In this document: positions 16,587 through 24,537 of the stretch, one piece after another
Position numbering within the stretch: position 1 is the first letter of the stretch
Layout: each line of letters opens with the position of its first letter
NCBI GenBank assembly: GCA_002452405.1
Contig: DKFP01000006.1
Span: 137,560-201,559, forward strand
Direction: 5' to 3'
DNA from: Deferribacteraceae bacterium UBA6793
Lineage (GTDB): Bacteria; Chrysiogenota; Deferribacteres; Deferribacterales; Geovibrionaceae
Length of the DNA stretch: 64,000 nucleotides
Translations under genes and position numbers: made by a program
Notes under the pieces: generated by a model
The model's input: only the letters and a program-made list of their open reading frames with translations
Told to the model about the DNA's origin: nothing
Database searches by the model: none

Positions 16587-17327
16587 TCATTTATATCCGG
16601 TGATGTATAATATTCTGTAAGTGACCGGAACCTTTCCGTTCTCACCGAAGAGCTCCGGATACAGCTCAAGAAACTTTCTGTAAGATGTTTTTGATGTCGG
16701 TTTGTCCTTCCCGCTGAAAGTTGCGCCCGTACCTTTCTGTTTTTTCAGAAACTCGGAAACGCTGTCGAAGTGCAGAACGTATTCCTTCACATCTTTGTTA
16801 ACAGAGACCCCGCAGCCTTCGAATATCCTCACAAAATCAGCCTCTTTCGGCAGTGAGTACACAGAGCCGAAACCAGTCATCTGGTTAAGTATGGACATTT
16901 CAACGAAAGTACCCTCAACAAACACCGAAAAAGCGAATTTTCCGCCTTTTTTCAGGTGTTTCAGCATATCAGGAATACTTTTTTCTGGCTGTTGGAACCA
17001 TTGCAGAGCGGAAGAACCTGTGATAAGCGAAAATCCTCCGCGAACAGGCAGACATTCTCCGTCACCGCAGACGTACAGATTTTCAGGGTATTGACGTGCC
17101 GCCTTTGCCAGAAGCGCATCCGCTATGTCTACACACACCGCCGCGCCGCACTTTTCGTTCAACAGTTTTGTAAAAATACCTGTTCCGGTGCCTATCTCAA
17201 GTACCCCGTCCTGCTCACATTCCGGCAGAAATTCCGCGAGGTGTTCCGCCACAATGCGCTGAATATCGCAGGATGAATCATAGGATTCCGAAGACGAGCA
17301 GAAGGCGTGTTTTATGTGTATCTTCAT
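16587..17327 (-). CDS. bioC: Malonyl-ACP O-methyltransferase (biotin synthesis)
   Basis: BioC methylates malonyl-ACP with SAM, disguising it so fatty-acid synthesis can extend it toward pimeloyl-ACP. The 246-residue protein starts at the ATG at 17327, overlapping the esterase stop (ATGA). It shows the SAM-binding motif VLEIGTGTGIFTKLL (about 45-60) and the acidic VCVDIAD strand. The segment LITGSSALQWFQQPE is a BioC hallmark. It is the third gene of a bioF-esterase-bioC operon. Biotin context makes the assignment firm. Confidence 0.9.
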   Translation of the reverse strand: MKIHIKHAFCSSSESYDSSCDIQRIVAEHLAEFLPECEQDGVLEIGTGTGIFTKLLNEKCGAAVCVDIADALLAKAARQYPENLYVCGDGECLPVRGGFSLITGSSALQWFQQPEKSIPDMLKHLKKGGKFAFSVFVEGTFVEMSILNQMTGFGSVYSLPKEADFVRIFEGCGVSVNKDVKEYVLHFDSVSEFLKKQKGTGATFSGKDKPTSKTSYRKFLELYPELFGENGKVPVTYRILYITGYK

Positions 17328-17887
17328 ATCAGGTATTCCGAAATTATCTCCGGCGGAACAAAGTGCCCGCAATCCGCACGCACAAACCCTGCCGAATATC
17401 TTTCAGCCACTGCCATCCCCGATGAAATGTCCACAACGCTGTCCTTAGCTCCATGAATAACCATCATGGGCGGCATCGTCTCCCGTATGCCTTCACCGCT
17501 GTCAAGAAGGTATTCAAGCCCTTTACCCAGCTCGAAATAATCTTTTATCTGCGGAAGAACAGCGTCCGGACAGCCGCAGGTTGCAAGAAAATCTTTTATC
17601 ACCGTTTCCGGTGCAGTGCGGAATTTCTTTATCATGAGTTTCAGAACACGTTCCGGAGTGTAATCGGTAAATCGGATGAACGGAGACACCAGAACTACGT
17701 TCTCAAAATCCAGTCTTCCGGCTTTCAGTGCGAGATTCGCGCCCGTTGACCAGCAGACAAGGTTTCTGCCTGACAGTTTTTCAATATCAATATCATCGTA
17801 AAACGGCACAAGGAACTCAAACTTATCCGCAATGCTGCCGAACAATGCAGGAAACCCGCACCAGCCGGACAGAAAAACGTCTTTCAT
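17324..17887 (-). CDS. BioH/BioG-like pimeloyl-ACP methyl ester esterase
   Basis: This is a 187-residue alpha/beta hydrolase. The nucleophile motif is NLVCWSTGANLA (Ser in W-S-T-G, near residue 48), the acid is in VIHGAKDSVVD (near 150), and the His is in ADCGHFVPPE (near 175). Its opening FLSGWCGFPALF forms the oxyanion-hole region. In biotin synthesis such an esterase removes the methyl group from pimeloyl-ACP methyl ester. Its place between bioF and bioC, with ATGA overlaps on both sides, supports this. It is nearer in length to BioG than BioH, so no gene symbol is given. Confidence 0.82.
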   Translation of the reverse strand: MKDVFLSGWCGFPALFGSIADKFEFLVPFYDDIDIEKLSGRNLVCWSTGANLALKAGRLDFENVVLVSPFIRFTDYTPERVLKLMIKKFRTAPETVIKDFLATCGCPDAVLPQIKDYFELGKGLEYLLDSGEGIRETMPPMMVIHGAKDSVVDISSGMAVAERYSAGFVRADCGHFVPPEIISEYLI

Positions 17888-19041
17888 ATCCCGCTCGCTT
17901 TCAGTGCCCGAAACGCATCCAGTATCCTTTCCGACTCGTCCATAACGTCAAGCCGCATTGTAAGCCGGAGCCGCGCAGTATTAACAGGCACGGTAGGCGG
18001 GCGAATGGCACCGACGTATATTCCCTTTTCCATCAGAAATTCCTTAGCGAGCAGAACACGCTCGTTTGCGCCGAGGATAACAGGTATTATCTGCGTAACG
18101 CTCAGTCCCGTGTCAAACCCCATGGAGCGCAGAGAACCGCGGATGCTGTCCGCGAAGTCCAGAAGTCTGTAGCCTATGTCGTGGTTATCCTGAACGTAGT
18201 TCAGCGCCGCCAGGTTTGCCGCCACAACGGCGGGCGGCAGGGATGTCGAATAGATAAATGAGCGCCCTTTGTTGCGCAGGTAGTCGATTATATCCGCGTC
18301 TCCGGCAACATATGCGCCGAAAGAACCGAACGCCTTGCTGAACGTACCCATATGCACGTCCACTGAAGTTTCAAGCCCCGCCTCACGGGCATAGCCGCAC
18401 CCACGTCCGAAAACGCCGGACGCGTGGGCTTCGTCGATAACTGTCAGCGCACCGTACTGTTTCGCCAGAGCAACGATATCCCTCAGGCGGCAGACGTCAC
18501 CGTCCATACTGAACACCGTGTCGGTGGCTATTATTTTATCTTTGATATCCTTATGTTTTTCCAGAAGTTCTGCGAGGTCGGACACGTCGTTATGTTTATA
18601 TCTGACGTGTTTTGCGCCGCTGAGCATTATGCCGTCTATTATGCTGGCATGGTTCAGCTTATCGGAGAAAACCGCTGTATTCCTGTCAGCAAATGCAGAA
18701 AAAATCGCCAGATTTGCTGCATAGCCGCTGTTGAAAACCAGAGCCTTTTCCGTCTGTTTGAACAGAGCAGTTTTGTGCTCCAGCTCATCGTAAATACTGT
18801 AATTTCCGGTGACTATCCGGGATGCGCCACTGGTGGTACCCAGCTTCATAACCGCCTCTGCGGAAGCCGAGCGTATAGACTCCACCTCCGACAGCCCCAG
18901 ATAATTGTTTGAAGCAAGATTAAGATATTTTATGCCGTTGATGTTCACAAACTTGCCCGCGCCCTCGCTCATTTCCGGCATGGTGCGGAAAAGATGCTGT
19001 TCGTGCAGTTCGTTCAGTTTTTTCTTGATTTTATCTCTCAT
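17884..19041 (-). CDS. bioF: 8-amino-7-oxononanoate synthase
   Basis: BioF condenses pimeloyl-ACP with alanine, using PLP. The 385 residues show LNLASNNYLGLS near the start, TVIDEAHASGVFG (PLP-binding Asp and His), and the PLP lysine in GTFSKAFGSFG. Length is normal. There is no Shine-Dalgarno before the ATG at 19041, and the predicted -10 box ends 7 bases upstream, so the mRNA may be leaderless. It heads the operon bioF-esterase-bioC and is divergent from bioA-bioD. Confidence 0.95.
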   Translation of the reverse strand: MRDKIKKKLNELHEQHLFRTMPEMSEGAGKFVNINGIKYLNLASNNYLGLSEVESIRSASAEAVMKLGTTSGASRIVTGNYSIYDELEHKTALFKQTEKALVFNSGYAANLAIFSAFADRNTAVFSDKLNHASIIDGIMLSGAKHVRYKHNDVSDLAELLEKHKDIKDKIIATDTVFSMDGDVCRLRDIVALAKQYGALTVIDEAHASGVFGRGCGYAREAGLETSVDVHMGTFSKAFGSFGAYVAGDADIIDYLRNKGRSFIYSTSLPPAVVAANLAALNYVQDNHDIGYRLLDFADSIRGSLRSMGFDTGLSVTQIIPVILGANERVLLAKEFLMEKGIYVGAIRPPTVPVNTARLRLTMRLDVMDESERILDAFRALKASGI

Positions 19042-19075
19042 GGGGAAATAATATCAAAGGCACAGACCCTGTCAA
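19025..19075. promoter_or_regulatory. Overlapping divergent promoters of the two biotin operons
   Basis: Minus strand: TTGACA (19075-19070), 16 bases, TATTAT (19053-19048); transcription would start at or next to the A of the bioF ATG (19041). Plus strand: TTGATT (19025-19030), 18 bases, TAATAT (19049-19054), starting near 19061 and giving bioA a leader with AAGGAAG. Both -10 boxes use the same bases, so the two promoters should compete. No TTGTAAACC-type BirA palindrome is visible. Confidence 0.6.
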
Positions 19076-19091
19076 TGAATAAGGAAGAATA

Positions 19092-20417
19092 ATGAAAGTT
19101 AACACGCCCATATGGCACCCCTGCACCCAGATGAAAGATCACGAAACCTACCCTATAATAAAGATCGAACGGGGCGAAGGTATCTATCTGTTCGACGACG
19201 CAGGCAGAAAATACATAGACGCGGTATCATCGTGGTGGGTGAATCTCTTCGGGCACAACAACCCCAGACTGAAAAAAGCCATCTCCGACCAGATGGATAA
19301 AATAGAACACGTCATTTTCGCAGGCGTAACCCACACACCTGCGCAAACCCTGGCGGATGAACTCGTGAAGCTCACGCCGGAAAAACTGACTAAGGTATTC
19401 TTCGCAGACATAGGCTCGGCGGCGGTGGAATCCGCAATGAAGCTAAGCTACGGATACCGCTACAACACAGGCAATACAAAAAAGAACCGCTACATGTACC
19501 TCGACGCAGGATACCACGGCGAAACGCTGGGCGCACTCTCCGTCTGCGGTGAGGAGCTTTACACTGAGCTTTTCGGCGACATAATGATAGAAAACGTCCG
19601 CGTTCAGGGACCGGACTGTTTCCGTTGTCCGTTCGGCAAAGAGCGCTCATCTTGCGATGCGGAATGTTTCTGCCACATGGAAAAAGCAATGGCGGAAAAC
19701 CATGAACGTATCACCGCCGTTATCCTTGAACCGCTGCTCCAGTGCGCTGGCGGGTTTAAAATGTATCCTCCGAGATATCTGCAAAAACTGGTACAGGCGG
19801 CGGCGCACTACGACATCCACACTATTTTTGATGAGATAGCCTGCGGATTCGGCAGAACGGGAACAATGTTTGCGCTGGAACAGGCGGGCGTATGTCCCGA
19901 TTTCCTCTGCCTGTCCAAAGGGATAACTTCCGGTTATCTGCCACTCAGCGTCGTCATGACCAGTGACGGCATCTACGACGCATTCTACGACGACTACACG
20001 ACATTAAAAGCATTCCTCCACAGCCACAGCTACACGGGCAACCCGCTTGCCTGCGCAGCGGGAGTGGAGACTATGAAAATATTCCGCGAGGACAGGGTTG
20101 TTGAAAACAACTCAAAGAAATTCCCTGTGATGCACGAATATCTTAACAAAAAATTCCTCGGCAAGCCCCACGTGGGCGAGGTGCGCCATCTCGGCTGCGT
20201 TTCCGCTGTGGAACTCGTTAAGGACACAAAGACCAAAGAACAATTCGACTGGAAAGACAGAACCGGATTTCGCATATTCCGCAAGGCTATCGAAAAAGGC
20301 GCGTATCTGCGGAACCTCGGCGACGTGATATATTTTATGACACCCTATGTTATAACCGAGGATGAAATGGTTAAACTTGTTGATATAGCTTACGAATCCA
20401 TTTACGAGGTGCTGTGA
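19092..20417 (+). CDS. bioA: Adenosylmethionine-8-amino-7-oxononanoate aminotransferase
   Basis: BioA converts KAPA to DAPA, using SAM as amino donor and PLP as cofactor. The 441 residues begin with the diagnostic WHPCTQMKDHE. They contain SSWWVNLFGHNNPRL, the PLP-site HTIFDEIACGFGRTG and the PLP lysine in LCLSKGITSGYLPLS. Length is normal. The ATG has AAGGAAG 4 bases upstream. It overlaps bioD by one base (TGATG). Confidence 0.96.
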   Translation: MKVNTPIWHPCTQMKDHETYPIIKIERGEGIYLFDDAGRKYIDAVSSWWVNLFGHNNPRLKKAISDQMDKIEHVIFAGVTHTPAQTLADELVKLTPEKLTKVFFADIGSAAVESAMKLSYGYRYNTGNTKKNRYMYLDAGYHGETLGALSVCGEELYTELFGDIMIENVRVQGPDCFRCPFGKERSSCDAECFCHMEKAMAENHERITAVILEPLLQCAGGFKMYPPRYLQKLVQAAAHYDIHTIFDEIACGFGRTGTMFALEQAGVCPDFLCLSKGITSGYLPLSVVMTSDGIYDAFYDDYTTLKAFLHSHSYTGNPLACAAGVETMKIFREDRVVENNSKKFPVMHEYLNKKFLGKPHVGEVRHLGCVSAVELVKDTKTKEQFDWKDRTGFRIFRKAIEKGAYLRNLGDVIYFMTPYVITEDEMVKLVDIAYESIYEVL

Positions 20418-21019
20418 TGAGAAAACTGTTCATATCTGGAACCGACACCGGAATAGGAAAAACCCATTATTGCGGACTGCTCTGTAAGTATCTGCTGGAA
20501 AAAGGCGATTCCGTCTGCTATGTGAAACCTGTACAGACCGGCTACCCCGAAGACGACGACAGGCAGACGGTTATAAACATGTCCGGTCTGAAACCCGAAC
20601 ACGCACATACGCTGAACACGGCAAAGTTCCCAGCCGCGCCCTTTCTGGCGTTCGACGACTTCCCATATGAAAACACTATAAAAAAGATAAACAGCATAAG
20701 CGGTTACGACTGGTTAATAGTGGAAAGTGCCGGCGGTCTCATGGTTCCTCTGGACGAAGGATACATGAACTATGACATAGCGCGCGACTGCGGACTTGAA
20801 ACGGTCATAGTTGTGCCCAATCAGCTGGGCTGCATCAACCACGCCATGCTGAACCATTATTTTCTTGAAAAAGAGGGATTGCCGTTCGCAGGATTCGCTG
20901 TTAACGAGCACTTTGCTTCGGCAAAATCTGATAAATTCAACATAGCTATTCTGAACGACCTGACGGACGATGCCGTCAGGTCTGTGTTCAGCGATGTTAT
21001 GGAAGTTGTTGAGTTGTAA
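20417..21019 (+). CDS. bioD: Dethiobiotin synthetase
   Basis: BioD closes the ureido ring of dethiobiotin from DAPA, CO2 and ATP. The P-loop GTDTGIGKTHYCGLL is at residues 7-20, YVKPVQTGYPEDD follows near 35, and VESAGGLMVPLDEG near 105 is the third family motif. I take the ATG at 20417 (TGATG with bioA) over the GTG at 20414. The 200 residues are slightly short but complete. bioB is not in the window and must lie elsewhere. Confidence 0.93.
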   Translation: MRKLFISGTDTGIGKTHYCGLLCKYLLEKGDSVCYVKPVQTGYPEDDDRQTVINMSGLKPEHAHTLNTAKFPAAPFLAFDDFPYENTIKKINSISGYDWLIVESAGGLMVPLDEGYMNYDIARDCGLETVIVVPNQLGCINHAMLNHYFLEKEGLPFAGFAVNEHFASAKSDKFNIAILNDLTDDAVRSVFSDVMEVVEL

Positions 21020-21030
21020 AGCATTTAAAT

Positions 21031-21115
21031 ACGAGATCGCTTCGTCACTTTATTCCTCGCGAAGACGGTTCTCTATCGCCCGTCTCTGCGAATCCTGCAA
21101 GGGTGAAGCAGTCTC
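21031..21115 (+). repeat. Dispersed imperfectly palindromic repeat, copy 2
   Basis: It runs from ACGAGATCGCTTCGTC through TTCCTCGCGAAGACG and GTCTCTGCGAATCCTGC to GGGTGAAGCAGTCTC. It is the inverted partner of 16503-16584. The two copies bracket the complete bioC-esterase-bioF/bioA-bioD cluster. It begins 11 bases after the bioD stop. Confidence 0.75.
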
Positions 21116-21120
21116 ATTTT

Positions 21121-21564
21121 TTAAAGAAGCGACTGCACACCGTGTCTTGAAGCCATGGAAATGAAGCCACCGGACATTTGCTGGTTGGCTTCCTTTACCT
21201 TATCGTATACTTCCTGCAGTTCTTTGTTACTGTATGACTGCATGGCGCCTGAAAGCTCTTCCATTGCGCTTTTATCATATGTGCCGAGGAATTTTTCACG
21301 TGCCGTACCTTTGATATAGCTAAGCAGCGAATCTCTCTCTGAAGTGCCTGATGACTGAACGTAGTCCTCAAGAACGGAAAGAGCCTTCGCGGATATGTCA
21401 ACCGTGTCGGCAAACCCTGTGGGTTTTGACTCTTCGCTGTCGCCGAAAAAAGTTTTCAGCGCAGAAAGGCTGTCAACGTTTGATGTTTTTGATGAAGACG
21501 TAGAGGATGTCTCTGCTTTATTTGTGAGATCCTGTGTCGGGTAATATTTTCCTGAAATTATCAT
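21121..21564 (-). CDS. Hypothetical Ser/Thr-rich protein, probable sigma-54 regulon
   Basis: The 147 residues have no signal peptide. The first third is low-complexity (TSSTSSSKTSNVDS), followed by FADTVDISAKALSVLEDYV and helices rich in Ser, Lys and Glu. The DISAKAL segment recalls the short start of flagellar-export or FlgM-like proteins, but that is only resemblance. A strong sigma-54-like promoter lies about 37 bases upstream, and flagellar genes are often sigma-54 dependent. It ends beside the copy 2 repeat. Confidence 0.6.
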   Translation of the reverse strand: MIISGKYYPTQDLTNKAETSSTSSSKTSNVDSLSALKTFFGDSEESKPTGFADTVDISAKALSVLEDYVQSSGTSERDSLLSYIKGTAREKFLGTYDKSAMEELSGAMQSYSNKELQEVYDKVKEANQQMSGGFISMASRHGVQSLL

Positions 21565-21600
21565 CTTAGCCCCCTGTAAACTTTGTTCTGAGGACTAATA

Positions 21601-21616
21601 AGCATTTTGCGTGCCA
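21601..21616 (-). promoter_or_regulatory. Sigma-54-like promoter of the 21121-21564 gene
   Basis: On the minus strand this reads TGGCACGCAAAATGCT. Compared with TGGCACG-N4-TTGC[A/T] only one base of the -12 element differs, and both key GG and GC pairs are present. Transcription would start near 21590, leaving about 26 bases of leader. Confidence 0.65.
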
Positions 21617-21619
21617 GTT

Positions 21620-22753
21620 TCAGGAGGAAAAAATTTTCCCCATTTCGTCCAGAACCTCTTTGGCGGAGCGGGTATATTTAAAATCAGGTGTGATATCAAC
21701 GTTTTTACCCTGCACAAACACCTGGAAATTGGTACCGAAACCGCCCTCCGGCATTATGAGTGCCTTGACAGACTGCTTTTGCAGGTCCGTTTTGCAGGCG
21801 GAAATCTCTTCCAGTATGCCCGACTGTACCAGATAAAGCCATTGCGGCATATACGCCAGCGGGTTTAGACCCTTCTGCGCACCATAAAGCGACAGAGAGG
21901 TGAAATCTACGAACGCTGTTATGTCCTGATAGCCTATACGCTCAAAGAAATCATTGTTCTGAGTGTGACGATAATAGCAGGTGACTGTACCGTCGCGCCT
22001 GTATGACTGGTAAAGCATCGGTGCTTCAAAGCCGTAATCTATGGTGACAACAACCGCTTTGTTCAATTTTTCTGCCAGTGCGCTTACCCAGCCAGCCATA
22101 TCAAGATTAATATCAACTATCTGGGTTTCAACAACTTTCAGATTTATTGCATCAAGAAACTCTTTAAGGCGGGGCGTGGAAAGCTCATCGGGAAAAAAGC
22201 GCAGTTTTCCGTCAACCTCTTTGACATAAAGCTCTTTCAGCTCGTCGCTCATGCGTATTACGCGATGAACAGGGAACGCGTCCACAAGCTCATTGCTGTA
22301 GAACACGCCGGAAAAACTATTCAGCTCTTCAAAGCTCTTCCAGATGACCTTCCCGCTATGTTCCTTTTCGATAAGCTCGCGCTGGCGCTCAATGAGGTAG
22401 CTGCTCTTTTCTATGATATTGTAAGACAGTGTGTCGTATATCTCTTTTTCGTTCGCTTTCAGATAGTTGAGTATATCATTGGCAAGCATTCCGCTGCCCG
22501 CACCCATTTCGCAAAAAGCGTTCTCAAGTTTCAGAGTTTTTATCATATACACAAAGGACTTTGCCAGTGTACGCCCGAATGATTCGGATGCATTCACAGA
22601 CGTATAAAAGCTGCCCTGCTGTCCGAAAGGGTTCTCTTTCTGATAATATCCGGCTCCCTCTTTATAAAGGGCTATGTCCATAAATTCGGCAAAGGTTATC
22701 TGTCCTTTTTCACGGACGAGGTTCTCAACGTAGGTTTGAAGGCTTGTATCCAC
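21620..22753 (-). CDS. MidA/NDUFAF7-family SAM-dependent methyltransferase
   Basis: The 377 residues show the family signs. They open ITFAEFMDIALYKEGAGYYQKENPFGQQGSFYTS; the SAM-site AFCEMGAGSGMLANDIL follows near residue 95, then GVFYSNELVDAFPVHRV near 150 and VVTIDYGFEAPMLYQ near 235. The human relative methylates an arginine of respiratory complex I; bacterial roles are less clear. It starts with GTG overlapping the tonB stop (TAGTG), and is the last gene of the surE-exb-tonB operon. Confidence 0.85.
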   Translation of the reverse strand: MDTSLQTYVENLVREKGQITFAEFMDIALYKEGAGYYQKENPFGQQGSFYTSVNASESFGRTLAKSFVYMIKTLKLENAFCEMGAGSGMLANDILNYLKANEKEIYDTLSYNIIEKSSYLIERQRELIEKEHSGKVIWKSFEELNSFSGVFYSNELVDAFPVHRVIRMSDELKELYVKEVDGKLRFFPDELSTPRLKEFLDAINLKVVETQIVDINLDMAGWVSALAEKLNKAVVVTIDYGFEAPMLYQSYRRDGTVTCYYRHTQNNDFFERIGYQDITAFVDFTSLSLYGAQKGLNPLAYMPQWLYLVQSGILEEISACKTDLQKQSVKALIMPEGGFGTNFQVFVQGKNVDITPDFKYTRSAKEVLDEMGKIFSS

Positions 22754-23487
22754 TATCTCACTCTGAAATATAATGTTATTTCCGCAGATTCAGCATCTGC
22801 GTTCAGAACGGCATTAAACTTCAATTTGCGCACAAAGTCAATGGCAAGCCTTTCGATGTTTGAATCAGTTCTGCTTAAAAGGACTATGGAATAGGTATTT
22901 CCGCTGCGGTCAACCTTAAAACCGACACGCACCGTAGTATTTGATGTTAAAGAAAAAGAAGGCTTTTCAGGAACGTATGTCAGCTTCCTGTTTCCGCCAA
23001 GATTCTTAATTTTAAAGAAATCGTTTGCGTCCTGTGCTCCTGCATTTTTGCCGGAGGACTGTTCACCTGCGGACTGGCTTTCGGAGCGGTGATATTTCTC
23101 CGCTTCAGAAGCTATCTCTGTCTGCAAAGCGGAATCGGTATCAGAGCTTCCGGTTTTAGCAGCTGTGTTAAGATTCAGCTTAGGCATGGAAATTTTATCC
23201 AGATCCGCTGTTGACATTTTAGGGATCTCTATCTCAGGAATAGAAGCACTGGGCGGAGGAATAATATTCCCCGCGACTTTTTCGCCCTCTTCCGCGGCGC
23301 CTTCGTCCGCTTCCGCTGTCTCAGGTATCTGGGGCATGATCTCCTCATTGGGAGCCGGAGGAACGATTTCAACGTCTATAATTTTGCTCTGAGGTTTCTC
23401 CCGCTTCGCAACACTGAGCCCGTGCACATTCACGATTATCAGAATATGCAGCAGCAGCGAAAGGATGAGAAAGAGTGTAAATCTCAA
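22753..23487 (-). CDS. TonB-family energy-transducing protein
   Basis: The 244 residues have an N-terminal membrane anchor (about 4-24), then an acidic and Pro-rich periplasmic linker (PPAPNEEIMPQIPETAEADE). The C-terminal TonB-like domain (about 165-244) contains VRVGFKVDRSGNTYSIVLLSRTDS. It would carry proton-motive energy from ExbB/ExbD to outer-membrane receptors. It follows exbD by 3 bases. No receptor gene is nearby, so the transported compound is unknown. Confidence 0.82.
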   Translation of the reverse strand: MRFTLFLILSLLLHILIIVNVHGLSVAKREKPQSKIIDVEIVPPAPNEEIMPQIPETAEADEGAAEEGEKVAGNIIPPPSASIPEIEIPKMSTADLDKISMPKLNLNTAAKTGSSDTDSALQTEIASEAEKYHRSESQSAGEQSSGKNAGAQDANDFFKIKNLGGNRKLTYVPEKPSFSLTSNTTVRVGFKVDRSGNTYSIVLLSRTDSNIERLAIDFVRKLKFNAVLNADAESAEITLYFRVR

Positions 23488-23490
23488 ATG

Positions 23491-23892
23491 TTACTCCTGT
23501 TCCTCAACAGCAATGGCAAACTTTGTATACCCAGCCTTGCGGCTGGCATCCATAACAGTTACAACCTGCCCGTGGGCAACCTCTTTGTCCGCTTCTATGA
23601 TGACTGTCGCGTCGGGAGCGGTCTTCTTAAACTCGACAAGAAAAGGCTCAACGCCTGTCAGCTGTACCGTTTGGTCGTTAACTGTTATAACCCCGTCCTT
23701 TGTCATTACAACGCGGATATTCTCGACGATGGGCTTCTCATCCCCTTTCGCAGCGGGGAGGTTCACGTCTATGGAGTTTGTAAAGTTGAAAGACGTGGAC
23801 ACCATCAGAAATATCAGCAGTATGAATACAATATCTATCAGGGGGGTAACGTTTATTTCAGGGTGTTTCTTTTCGTCTCTGGAAAATTTCAT
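23491..23892 (-). CDS. exbD: ExbD/TolR-type proton-channel subunit
   Basis: This 133-residue protein has a short cytoplasmic start and one membrane helix with the essential Asp (INVTPLIDIVFILLIFLMVS). A periplasmic domain with VTVMDASRKAGYTKFAI follows. With ExbB it forms the inner-membrane proton channel that powers TonB. The gene abuts exbB with no gap and is followed by the TonB gene, which favours ExbD over TolR. Confidence 0.88.
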   Translation of the reverse strand: MKFSRDEKKHPEINVTPLIDIVFILLIFLMVSTSFNFTNSIDVNLPAAKGDEKPIVENIRVVMTKDGVITVNDQTVQLTGVEPFLVEFKKTAPDATVIIEADKEVAHGQVVTVMDASRKAGYTKFAIAVEEQE

Positions 23893-24510
23893 TTAGTCCT
23901 CTTTAACGACCGCGTTCATTATCCTGCTTGCGGATTTTTCCAGTTCACCTGTAATGCGCTCACTTCTGAAACGCACAAAGTAGTAAAATGCCATGGTAGG
24001 GATAGCCACGCAAAGACCTGCGGCTGTGGTTATCAGCGCTTCAGCGATACCCTCTGCAAGGGGCTGCGCGTTGCCCGCGCCATAGGTCGCCAGAGCCATA
24101 AACGTCTTTATCATACCGAATACCGTACCGAGGAAACCCAGCATGGGCGCTATCGTTGAAATAGCCTGAAGGGTGGGCAGAAAACGTTCAAGACGTTTCG
24201 CCTGAAACCTTCCCGATTCCTCCGCGGTTTCGTTAAGTCTTGTAAAAGGCAGGTTAAGGTTTTTCAGTATCTCCGAGGCTACAATGGAGATGGACGATTT
24301 ATTTTCGGCACACATTGTTTTAGCGCCCTCAATATCCTTATTGTTCAGCTTTTCCATCAGCCTTTCCATGAAGTCTCTGGGGACAAAGTTCGATTCGCGC
24401 AGGCTGACCAGCCTTTCAAAAAAAACAGCAAGAGCAATGACCGAGAGCAGAATTATAGGATACATAAGCACCCCGCCCTTTTGCATCAGCTCCATATTGA
24501 ATTCGAACAT
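23893..24510 (-). CDS. exbB: ExbB/MotA/TolQ-type proton-channel subunit
   Basis: The 205 residues have three membrane segments (about 12-35, 108-132 and 150-175). The conserved core is FLPTLQAISTIAPMLGFLGTVFGMIKTF, with AEALITTAAGLCVAIPTMAFYYF near the end. It forms the pentameric part of the ExbB-ExbD motor. It sits between the TPR-protein gene and exbD on one operon. Confidence 0.9.
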   Translation of the reverse strand: MFEFNMELMQKGGVLMYPIILLSVIALAVFFERLVSLRESNFVPRDFMERLMEKLNNKDIEGAKTMCAENKSSISIVASEILKNLNLPFTRLNETAEESGRFQAKRLERFLPTLQAISTIAPMLGFLGTVFGMIKTFMALATYGAGNAQPLAEGIAEALITTAAGLCVAIPTMAFYYFVRFRSERITGELEKSASRIMNAVVKED

Positions 24511-24537
24511 AAATATCCTCCTTGGGAAGTGTTTATC

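Noticed and set aside
19041..19092. BirA operator between the biotin operons
   Set aside because: No TTGTAAACC-N14-GGTTTACAA-like inverted repeat is present in the 50-base gap.
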